A stretch of DNA of 7,430 nucleotides from an uncultured Pseudorhodobacter sp. GTDB lineage: Bacteria; Pseudomonadota; Alphaproteobacteria; Rhodobacterales; Rhodobacteraceae. Under the pieces are notes generated by a model. The model was not told the DNA's origin. It saw nothing but the letters and a program-made list of their open reading frames with translations, and ran no database searches. Made by a program: the position numbers and the translations under genes. Position 1 is the stretch's first letter. Every line of letters begins with the position of its first letter. The stretch lies in assembly GCA_945952425.1 (NCBI GenBank), contig CAMFIX010000140.1:1-7430 (forward strand), written 5' to 3'. Positions 1 to 4,558 of this stretch are shown here, piece by piece.

Positions 1-678
1 CAGAAAGCATATCGCTCCGCGGATGCGTTCGATTTCCGTCAGCGGATCGTCGGCCACGGGGTTGGTGATGACGACGCGGGGTTCGTGCAGCCAGACCCGG
101 CCTTCCGCCGCGCCCTCCTGCCCGCTGGTGCCGCGGAACATCACCGGCTGCTTGTGCAGCGCAGGCCCCGTGTCGCCCGCAAAGGCGCCGAGCTCGGTCA
201 TCTCGGCCAGCACCATGGCGACGACTTCGATGGCGTCGATCTCGTCCTCGGCATAGGTGCGGGCGTCCTTGGACTGCACGACCAGCACGCCGAGCTTTTC
301 GCCCACCCGCTGGATCGGCACGCCGAGGAAGGAGGAATAGATCTCTTCCCCTGTCTCGGGCATGAAGCGGAAGCCCTTTTCCTGCGGCGCATTGCCGGTA
401 TTGACCGGCAGGCCGGTGCGGGCGACGCGGCCCACCAGGCCCTCGCCCAGCTTCATCCGGGTCTTGTGGACGCTGTCCTTGCGCAGGCCTTCGGTCGCGC
501 AAAGCTCCAGCGTGTCGGGGTCGCAGAACAGGTAAATCGAGCAGACCTCGGTCCCCATCGAACTGGCGATGAGATGGGTGATGCTGTCCAGCCGCTCCTG
601 CCCCTTGGCGGGCATGGCCAGCACGTCGCGCAGGCGGCGCAAGAGCCTGCGGCTGTCGCTTTCCCTCCGGTCGGCCAT
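1..678 (-). CDS. ptsP: Phosphoenolpyruvate-protein phosphotransferase, nitrogen PTS enzyme I (partial, N-terminal part)
   Basis: Enzyme I-Ntr takes phosphate from phosphoenolpyruvate and passes it to NPr, which phosphorylates EIIA-Ntr. This cytoplasmic regulatory relay links nitrogen and carbon status to potassium and metabolic control. The 226 visible codons start MADRRESDSRRLLRRLRDVL. A GAF domain covers about residues 17-155, with landmarks SSMGTEVCSIYLF, LGEGLVGRVA, GFRFMPETGEEIYSSFLG and LGVLVVQSKDARTYAEDE. From about residue 165 the text (GQEGAAEGRVWLHEPRVVI) begins the enzyme-I N-terminal domain that follows GAF in this family. The phosphorylated histidine and the PEP-binding barrel would lie beyond the left edge, since full-length proteins are about 750 residues. 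The ATG at 678 is preceded by GAGG at 690-687, eight bases upstream. In related genomes, as I recall, ptsP follows lysC; here another gene lies between them. The GAF domain makes PtsP more likely than a sugar-PTS PtsI. Confidence 0.93.
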   Translation of the reverse strand, partial: MADRRESDSRRLLRRLRDVLAMPAKGQERLDSITHLIASSMGTEVCSIYLFCDPDTLELCATEGLRKDSVHKTRMKLGEGLVGRVARTGLPVNTGNAPQEKGFRFMPETGEEIYSSFLGVPIQRVGEKLGVLVVQSKDARTYAEDEIDAIEVVAMVLAEMTELGAFAGDTGPALHKQPVMFRGTSGQEGAAEGRVWLHEPRVVITNPVADDPLTEIERIRGAICFL

Positions 679-917
679 GTCCCCCACCTCGGATGAATTT
701 TTTCCCTTATTGCTGGCTTAGAGCGCCGGGGGAAGGGCTGGCAACCCGAAATCCCGGGCGGGCCGGCAATTTCCGCCGATCTGCCCCATCGCGGGCAGCG
801 GGGGCGCGCCCGGGGGAGAGAGGGCGCCAACTTCCCCCCCGCGGGCCGCAGCGCGCGACTGGACGCAAGCCGGGCGGCGGCGTAGCATGGGGCATTGCCA
901 AAAGCCCGAGGTCGCCC
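679..917. other. Divergent intergenic region between ptsP and the exported-protein gene
   Basis: These 239 bases separate two divergent genes and must hold both upstream regions. The ptsP ribosome binding site (GAGG at 690-687) and a short A/T-rich patch (about 696-716) lie on the left. The rest is very GC-rich. A 6-bp hairpin, CTGCCC at 781-786 with GGGCAG at 793-798, and the palindrome GGGCGCGCCC at 802-811 are visible. An in-frame extension of the plus-strand gene exists back to 693 but reads as low-complexity Arg/Gly/Ala sequence, so I do not treat it as coding. Confidence 0.5.
860..888 (+). promoter_or_regulatory. Putative sigma-70-type promoter for the exported-protein gene
   Basis: TGGACG at 860-865 (4 of 6 to TTGACA) and TAGCAT at 883-888 (4 of 6 to TATAAT) are separated by exactly 17 bases. 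This would start transcription near 895, about 23 bases before the ATG at 918. It is a match to consensus only, in a GC-rich stretch where chance matches are fewer than in AT-rich DNA. It is not experimentally supported. Confidence 0.35.
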
Positions 918-1784
918 ATGCGCCGATTTTTGCCTGCCCTTTTGTGCCGCGCGGCGGTTGTGCTGCCGCTGTTCTTTTCTGCCCATCCCGCCGGGGCCTT
1001 CTCGCTTTTGGCCCCGCCGCCCGCGCCCCATGGGCTGCCCCTGGTGCTGATCCAGGCGACCGGCCCCAGCGATCCGACGCCGACCGATCCCACGCCGACG
1101 GACCCCACACCCACGGACCCCACACCCACCGATCCCACCCCCACCGATCCGGGCCCGACCGCCGGCTGTCAGACCCACAGCTGCGACCACAGCGCCAATG
1201 ACCCCGTCCTGCCGCCCCCGCCCAAAGGCGTGCCGGCCGATGCGGTGGGCATCACGCCGCAGAACACCGCCGCCATCGTGGCCCTGGTCGACGAGGCCAA
1301 CCGCTATTGTCGCGAGCATTACGACCGGCGTTACGTCATCGACTGCATAGCCCGTGCCTATGTGCGCATCGGCCAAAGCCTGCCCTTCCGCGGCGGCTAT
1401 GGCGGGGTGCGCATCGCGCTGATGAACGGCGGGACGGCGCTGCACGAACTGGCGATCAAGAACACCGACCCGACCCAGCCCGCCAAGACCGGCCCGACCG
1501 GGCGAGGCACGCCCTCGGCCTATCTGCGCCCGGTGGTGCAATCTCCAGCCGTCCTGAAGGCCGCGGGCGACATCATCGAGGGCACGCAGCTGGTGCTGCT
1601 GCGCTCGGCCGCGGGGTCGGCCCAAAGGCATGAGGCCTATACCCAGGTGGCCAATGTCGTGGGCTCCACCGTGGTCCTGTTGCGCAGCGGGCGGCGGAAG
1701 AAGCGGAAGGACCGCGCCCGGCAGGGCTGGCTCGCGGTCGTGCTGGGCCACCGCCCGCCCGAGGGCCGCGCAGGACCGGCCTGA
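918..1784 (+). CDS. Putative exported protein of unknown function with DPTPT repeats
   Basis: I do not recognise this 288-residue protein. It starts MRRFLPALLCRAAVVLPLFF, a signal peptide with an Arg-Arg N-terminus and a hydrophobic core. Cleavage likely falls after AGA at residue 27, so the product should reach the periplasm or outside. Residues 52-81 are five DPTPT pentapeptides and one DPGPT, a Pro/Thr linker. A folded domain follows from about residue 112 to 255, containing NRYCREHYDRRYVIDCIARA. The mature part has four cysteines (84, 89, 131, 143), consistent with two disulphides. The C-terminus is basic (SGRRKKRKDRARQ). The ATG at 918 is chosen because GAGG lies at 908-911, six bases upstream, and because the signal peptide starts there; upstream in-frame codons look non-coding. 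The gene faces away from ptsP and towards lysC, so it is a single-gene transcript ending at the shared terminator. Confidence 0.75.
   Translation: MRRFLPALLCRAAVVLPLFFSAHPAGAFSLLAPPPAPHGLPLVLIQATGPSDPTPTDPTPTDPTPTDPTPTDPTPTDPGPTAGCQTHSCDHSANDPVLPPPPKGVPADAVGITPQNTAAIVALVDEANRYCREHYDRRYVIDCIARAYVRIGQSLPFRGGYGGVRIALMNGGTALHELAIKNTDPTQPAKTGPTGRGTPSAYLRPVVQSPAVLKAAGDIIEGTQLVLLRSAAGSAQRHEAYTQVANVVGSTVVLLRSGRRKKRKDRARQGWLAVVLGHRPPEGRAGPA
1071..1160 (+). repeat. Six-unit 15-bp tandem repeat encoding DPTPT
   Basis: Five consecutive 15-bp units (1071-1145) each encode Asp-Pro-Thr-Pro-Thr, and a sixth (1146-1160) encodes Asp-Pro-Gly-Pro-Thr. The units differ mainly at third codon positions (GAT/GAC, CCG/CCC, ACG/ACC/ACA). 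The peptide is therefore better conserved than the DNA, although the two central units differ only in their last base. The tract forms an extended, negatively charged Pro/Thr linker between the signal peptide and the cysteine-containing domain. Confidence 0.92.
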
Positions 1785-1792
1785 GGCAAAGG

Positions 1793-1822
1793 AAAAGGGG
1801 CGCCCGCGGGGCGCCCCTTTTT
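1793..1822. terminator. Bidirectional intrinsic terminator between convergent genes
   Basis: A perfect 13-bp stem is formed by 1793-1805 (AAAAGGGGCGCCC) and 1809-1821 (GGGCGCCCCTTTT) around a 3-base loop. A further T follows on the plus strand. The stem is flanked by an A-run on the left and a T-run on the right, so it gives a GC hairpin plus U-tract in both directions. It lies 8 bases after the exported-protein stop codon and 33 bases after the lysC stop on the opposite strand, so it can end both transcripts. Confidence 0.93.
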
Positions 1823-1854
1823 GCAGGTCGGGCCAGGCTCACGTCGGGCCAGTT

Positions 1855-2358
1855 TCAGACCCGGTCGAGCTCGAACGTGTCGTGCAGCGTCTGCACCGCC
1901 AGCTCCATATACTTCCGGTCGATCAGCACCGAGATCTTGATCTCCGACGTCGTGATGACCTTGATGTTGATGTTCTCCGCCGCCAGCGCCGCGAACATCT
2001 TGGCCGCGACCCCCACCTGGCTCCGCATCCCGATCCCCACGACCGAGACCTTGGCGGTTTCGGTGTCGGTGATGAGATCGGCATAGGTCACGGCGCCCGA
2101 GGACCGGCTGTCCTCCAGCGCCTTCTTGGCGCGCTCCACCTGGTTGACCGGCAGCGAGAAGGTCATGTCGGTGTAAAGCTTGACGTCGCCCTCGATGCGC
2201 TCCGAGATGTTCTGGACGATCATGTCCACATTCACCTGCGCCTCGGCCAGCGGCCCGAAGATCGCGGCGGCGACGCCCGGCCGGTCCTCGACGCGCACCA
2301 GCGTCATCTTGGCCTCGTCGCGGCTGAAGGCGACACCGGAGACAACTTTCGATTCCAT
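1855..2358 (-). other. Possible separate LysC beta (regulatory) subunit from the internal start
   Basis: An in-frame product of 167 residues starting MESKVVSGVAFSRDEAKMTL would contain both ACT domains and none of the kinase domain. In Corynebacterium glutamicum and Bacillus subtilis, aspartokinases are alpha2beta2 enzymes whose beta chain comes from just such an internal start near residue 250. The position and length here match that arrangement closely. Production of the shorter chain in this organism is inferred from the site, not seen. Confidence 0.4.
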
Positions 2359-3108
2359 GATTTCCTCCTCGTCGCAGACGAGCGTTCCCGACGTTTCATC
2401 CGTATCCTCGAAGGAGGACAGCACCCGAAGCCTGACCTTGTAGCGCATCGCCAGTTCGACCGAGCGGGTCTGCAAGACCTTGGCGCCCAAAGAGGCCAGC
2501 TCCAGCATCTCCTCGAAGGCGATCTTCTCCATCTTGCGGGCCTTGGAGACGATGCGCGGGTCGGTCGTATAGACCCCGTCGACATCGGTATAGATGTCGC
2601 AGCGCTCGGCCCCGAAGGCTGCGGCAAAGGCCACCGCGGTCGTGTCCGACCCGCCGCGGCCCAAGGTCGTGATCCGCCCCGTCTCCCTCACACCCTGAAA
2701 GCCCGCGACCACCGCCACCTTGTTGCCCGCGGCGAAATCCGCGTCGATGTTCTCGCGCGGGATGGAGACAAACCGCGCCGAGGCATGGGCGGCGGTCGTG
2801 TTGATCGGCACCTGCCAGCCCTGCCAGCTGCGCGCGCCGATCCCCATCTCCTGCAGGCGCAGCGCCAGAAGGCCCGCCGTCACATTCTCGCCCGAGGACA
2901 CGATCGCATCGTATTCGCGGGTGTCATACAGTTTCGACGTGCCCTCGACCCAGCCCACCAGCTCGTTCGTCTTGCCCGACATGGCCGAGACGATGACGAT
3001 GACCTGATAGCCGCGCGCGATCTCTTCCTCGACCTTCCGGGCCGCATTCGCGATGCGGTCCAGATTGGCGACCGAGGTGCCGCCGAATTTCATCACCAGA
3101 AGCGGCAT
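1855..3108 (-). CDS. lysC: Aspartate kinase (aspartokinase)
   Basis: This 417-residue cytoplasmic enzyme phosphorylates aspartate with ATP to give 4-phospho-aspartate, the first step towards lysine/diaminopimelate, threonine, methionine and isoleucine. The amino-acid kinase domain spans about residues 2-235. It shows the nucleotide/aspartate signature KFGGTS (7-12), SSGEN (71-75), GRGGSDTTA (150-158) and TDVDGVYTTDP (174-184). Two ACT domains follow, about 265-340 (with QNISE at 299-303) and 352-417 (with TTSEIKISVL at 387-396), where lysine and/or threonine normally bind as feedback inhibitors. The ATG at 3108 gives the standard MPLLVMKFGG start, and GGGGGAGG ends four bases before it. A longer in-frame reading back to 3195 adds residues not typical of the family and runs through the leader. 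The length is normal for the monofunctional class. A second, internal start is described separately. Confidence 0.97.
   Translation of the reverse strand: MPLLVMKFGGTSVANLDRIANAARKVEEEIARGYQVIVIVSAMSGKTNELVGWVEGTSKLYDTREYDAIVSSGENVTAGLLALRLQEMGIGARSWQGWQVPINTTAAHASARFVSIPRENIDADFAAGNKVAVVAGFQGVRETGRITTLGRGGSDTTAVAFAAAFGAERCDIYTDVDGVYTTDPRIVSKARKMEKIAFEEMLELASLGAKVLQTRSVELAMRYKVRLRVLSSFEDTDETSGTLVCDEEEIMESKVVSGVAFSRDEAKMTLVRVEDRPGVAAAIFGPLAEAQVNVDMIVQNISERIEGDVKLYTDMTFSLPVNQVERAKKALEDSRSSGAVTYADLITDTETAKVSVVGIGMRSQVGVAAKMFAALAAENINIKVITTSEIKISVLIDRKYMELAVQTLHDTFELDRV
2356..2370 (-). promoter_or_regulatory. Strong internal ribosome binding site and ATG within lysC
   Basis: Reading on the minus strand, GAGGAGG (2370-2364) is followed by a five-base spacer AAATC and ATG (2358-2356), which is Met251 of LysC. 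This is a better match to the anti-Shine-Dalgarno sequence than the site in front of the full gene. Initiation here would yield the C-terminal part alone. The same bases encode Glu-Glu-Glu, so selection on the protein could also explain them. Confidence 0.5.
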
Positions 3109-3126
3109 CGCGCCTCCCCCCTGCCC

Positions 3127-3162
3127 CCGGGACAAATGTCCCGGCATTGAAACCGGCGTTTC
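3127..3162. promoter_or_regulatory. Two inverted repeats in the lysC leader
   Basis: CCGGGACA (3127-3134) and TGTCCCGG (3137-3144) form a perfect 8-bp inverted repeat around AA. Next to it, GAAAC (3149-3153) and GTTTC (3158-3162) form a second one around four bases. Both lie 19-54 bases upstream of the lysC ATG. They could be an operator or RNA hairpins in the 5' leader. I do not recognise a known lysine riboswitch here; the region is far too short for one. Confidence 0.45.
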
Positions 3163-3189
3163 TTTAAGCGCCCCCGCCCCGGCCTGCAA
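3161..3189 (-). promoter_or_regulatory. Possible lysC promoter
   Basis: On the minus strand TTGCAG (3189-3184) and TAAAGA (3166-3161) are 17 bases apart. The -35 box matches 4 of 6 consensus bases and the -10 box 3 of 6. Transcription would begin near 3154, inside the inverted-repeat region. The match is weak, but it is the best pair I see in the 120 bases between bolA and lysC. Confidence 0.25.
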
Positions 3190-3204
3190 GCGCAATCGCC
3201 GTAG

Positions 3205-3222
3205 GTCGGGGCCTGCCCCGAC
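3205..3222. terminator. Hairpin just downstream of bolA, weak terminator candidate
   Basis: GTCGGGG (3205-3211) pairs with CCCCGAC (3216-3222) around a four-base loop, seven bases beyond the bolA stop codon. No T-run follows on the bolA strand, so it would be an inefficient or factor-assisted terminator at best. Alternatively it may stabilise the bolA mRNA end and leave read-through into lysC possible. Confidence 0.3.
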
Positions 3223-3228
3223 TCCCCC

Positions 3229-3486
3229 CTAGCCAAGATCCAAAGCCAGGGCGTGCAAACGCTGGTGAATATCCCCAAGCGCCGCCTGCACCGCCCGGTG
3301 CCGCGCAAGACGGCCCATGGCGCCAAGCTCCTCCGCCCGCAGGTAAACCGCGAAATGGCTCTCGCCGCTGCCGTCGTCGCCGCCATGGCCGGCATGTTTG
3401 TAACTCTCGTTCTCGACCGTCAGCACCTGCACGGTGAAGGCCGCGCGCAGCCGCGCCTCGATCTCGTCCTTTAGCGCCATTTTCAT
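3229..3486 (-). CDS. BolA family protein
   Basis: This 85-residue protein has the BolA class II KH-like fold. Visible family signatures are VENESYKHAGH (24-34), SGESHFAVYL (40-49), the RHRAVQAAL helix (62-70) and the closing HALAL (78-82). BolA proteins pair with monothiol glutaredoxins through a bridging [2Fe-2S] cluster and act in iron-sulfur and redox homeostasis; some affect transcription and cell shape. The conserved His in RHRAV is the usual cluster ligand. The first ATG (3486) is preceded by AAGG about six bases upstream. A second ATG two codons later (3480) would be too far from that site, so the longer start is chosen. The gene is divergent from the J-domain gene, and lysC follows 120 bases downstream on the same strand. 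The family is certain; whether it is strictly BolA or a paralogue cannot be told from this sequence alone. Confidence 0.93.
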   Translation of the reverse strand: MKMALKDEIEARLRAAFTVQVLTVENESYKHAGHGGDDGSGESHFAVYLRAEELGAMGRLARHRAVQAALGDIHQRLHALALDLG

Positions 3487-3537
3487 CTGCCCCCTTCAAA
3501 CTTCCGCCAAAAGCCTTATCCTTGTGCCCCCGAGTCT

Positions 3538-3563
3538 AGAAGTCATGTCGAGAAGTCTTGTCG
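3538..3563. repeat. 13-bp tandem repeat between divergent bolA and J-domain gene
   Basis: AGAAGTCATGTCG (3538-3550) is followed directly by AGAAGTCTTGTCG (3551-3563), with 12 of 13 bases identical. The pair begins 51 bases upstream of bolA and ends 24 bases upstream of the J-domain start codon, where a regulator of either gene could bind. It may equally be a recent slippage duplication. Confidence 0.8.
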
Positions 3564-3587
3564 CAAAGACCACGAAAGAGCAGCCAG

Positions 3588-4211
3588 ATGTCCAAGTCCC
3601 CCTTCGATTTCGACCTTCGGGTTTCCGCCGCCAAGGCGAAGAAGACCACCGGCCGCCGCGGCATGACCGGCGCGTCGGAGGCCGCCAACCGCGGCTGCGA
3701 CTTCCCCGGCTGCAAGCTGAAGGGGGCCTTCAGGGCGCCGAAATCGCCCGATGTGCTGGATGAATTCTTCTGGTTCTGCAAGGATCACATCAAGGAATAC
3801 AACCTGAAGTGGAACTACTTCGGCACCGCCACGGCCGAGGAATTCGCCGCCCTGCAAGAGCGCGACCGGCTGTGGGAGCGCGAGACCAAGCCGTTTTCCC
3901 GCAAGGACGACGGAAATTCCTGGGCCAGGCTCGGGGTGAATGACCCGATGGCGATCCTGGGCGAGAAGGCGACGAAATCGGCCCCCGTATCGACCGCGAC
4001 GCGCAAACTGCCCCCGACCGAGCGCAAGGCGCTGGAGATCATGGATGCCCGCGACACCTGGACCAAGACCGAGATCCGCAAGCAATACAAGAGCCTGGTG
4101 AAGGATCTTCACCCGGATATGAACGGCGGCAACCGGGCGGACGAGGAACGTCTGCAGCAGGTGGTCTGGGCCTGGGACCAGATCAAGGATTCGCGGTTCT
4201 TCAAGGACTGA
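3588..4211 (+). CDS. J-domain (DnaJ-like) protein with N-terminal Cys/His cluster
   Basis: This 207-residue, probably cytoplasmic protein starts MSKSPFDFDLRVSAAKAKKT. The C-terminal region (about 157-205) is a J domain. It has the essential HPD at 175-177 inside LVKDLHPDMNGGNRADEERL, and a closing helix VVWAWDQIKDSRFF. J domains stimulate Hsp70/DnaK ATPase and direct it to particular clients. There is no Gly/Phe region or DnaJ zinc repeats, so this is a class-III-type co-chaperone rather than DnaJ itself. Near the N-terminus, GCDFPGCKLKGAF and FFWFCKDHIKEYN place C37, C42, C64 and H67 as a likely metal-binding set. The ATG at 3588 is chosen over an in-frame TTG at 3558 because it gives the expected N-terminus and avoids the tandem repeat. 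The ribosome binding site (AAAGAG, 13 bases upstream) is poor. The gene is divergent from bolA; in related genomes, as I recall, it precedes cobS. Confidence 0.9.
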   Translation: MSKSPFDFDLRVSAAKAKKTTGRRGMTGASEAANRGCDFPGCKLKGAFRAPKSPDVLDEFFWFCKDHIKEYNLKWNYFGTATAEEFAALQERDRLWERETKPFSRKDDGNSWARLGVNDPMAILGEKATKSAPVSTATRKLPPTERKALEIMDARDTWTKTEIRKQYKSLVKDLHPDMNGGNRADEERLQQVVWAWDQIKDSRFFKD

Positions 4212-4217
4212 AGGCGG

Positions 4218-4245
4218 GGGCTTTGAGGTTTTTGGACCTCTGCCC
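4218..4245 (+). terminator. Imperfect hairpin after the J-domain gene
   Basis: GGGC (4218-4221) and GCCC (4242-4245) enclose GAGGT (4225-4229) and ACCTC (4236-4240) with a six-base loop TTTTGG. This gives a 9-bp stem with an internal bulge, starting seven bases after the stop codon. What follows is TTCCCC rather than a T-run, so it is only a weak candidate for an intrinsic terminator. Confidence 0.3.
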
Positions 4246-4255
4246 TTCCCCACCG

Positions 4256-4311
4256 CCGGGGGCCGCCTGCCCCCGGACCCCCGGGAGTATTTGGGCCAAT
4301 GTGAAAGAGCA
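4256..4311. repeat. GC hairpin plus adjoining motif, possibly a dispersed intergenic element
   Basis: CCGGGGGC (4256-4263) and GCCCCCGG (4269-4276) form a perfect 8-bp stem with a five-base loop. ACCCCCGGGAGTATTTGGG and then CCAATGTGAAAGAGC follow (4277-4311). From memory, a C-rich segment running into a GGGA-TATTTGG-CCAA-AAG string recurs between genes in Rhodobacterales genomes. Only one copy is in this window, so its dispersed nature cannot be shown here. Confidence 0.35.
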
Positions 4312-4558
4312 AAGAAGCGCGCTTTGGACGCCAGTCGCGCCCGGGAGCGTGTGCCCGGACCTGCAGTCGGCGGGGCGGCGGCAGGGCCCCTCGCGATGAC
4401 GGTGAAGTCGGCAGGGCCCGGCCTTCCGGTCGCCCTCGCCGCGGCGGTCCTGTCGGACGTCCCTCGCAGGGCGCCTCCCGCCTCCGGCAATGCCATCGCG
4501 GTCGGCGGGGCCACCGCTCAAGGTCGGGCGCGGCCTCTCAGTCGGCAGGGCACCTCCC
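4312..4558. other. Non-coding stretch with four copies of GTCGGCRGGGC
   Basis: Together with the hairpins before it, this fills the 347 bases between the convergent J-domain and glycosyltransferase genes. No convincing reading frame is present. The 11-mer GTCGGCRGGGC occurs at 4366, 4407, 4501 and 4541, with R being G, A, G, A in turn. The offsets of 41 and 40 bases within the two pairs suggest, but do not prove, an old duplication. I see no T-run terminator for the glycosyltransferase operon and no tRNA-like structure. Confidence 0.55.

Noticed and set aside
693..917. N-terminal extension of the exported protein
   Set aside because: It would bury the signal peptide, lacks a ribosome binding site, and reads as low-complexity Arg/Gly/Pro sequence.
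453..1751. Long minus-strand open frame opposite the exported-protein gene and overlapping ptsP
   Set aside because: It is Arg/Gly-rich and low-complexity, and it runs antisense to a frame with a signal peptide and over the well-supported ptsP start. This is typical of high-GC shadow frames.
1630..3150. 506-codon plus-strand open frame antisense to lysC
   Set aside because: The opposite strand encodes an unmistakable aspartate kinase. The antisense frame is His/Arg/Asp-rich with no motif.
3109..3195. Longer LysC start
   Set aside because: It adds 29 residues not seen in the family and overlaps the inverted repeats; MPLLVMKFGG at 3108 is the usual beginning.
3109..3228. Lysine riboswitch before lysC
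   Set aside because: Only about 120 bases are available, and the multi-helix core expected of that riboswitch is not visible.
3543..4514. 323-codon minus-strand open frame opposite the J-domain gene and intergenic stretch
   Set aside because: It covers the reverse of a conserved J-domain protein, and no domain is visible.
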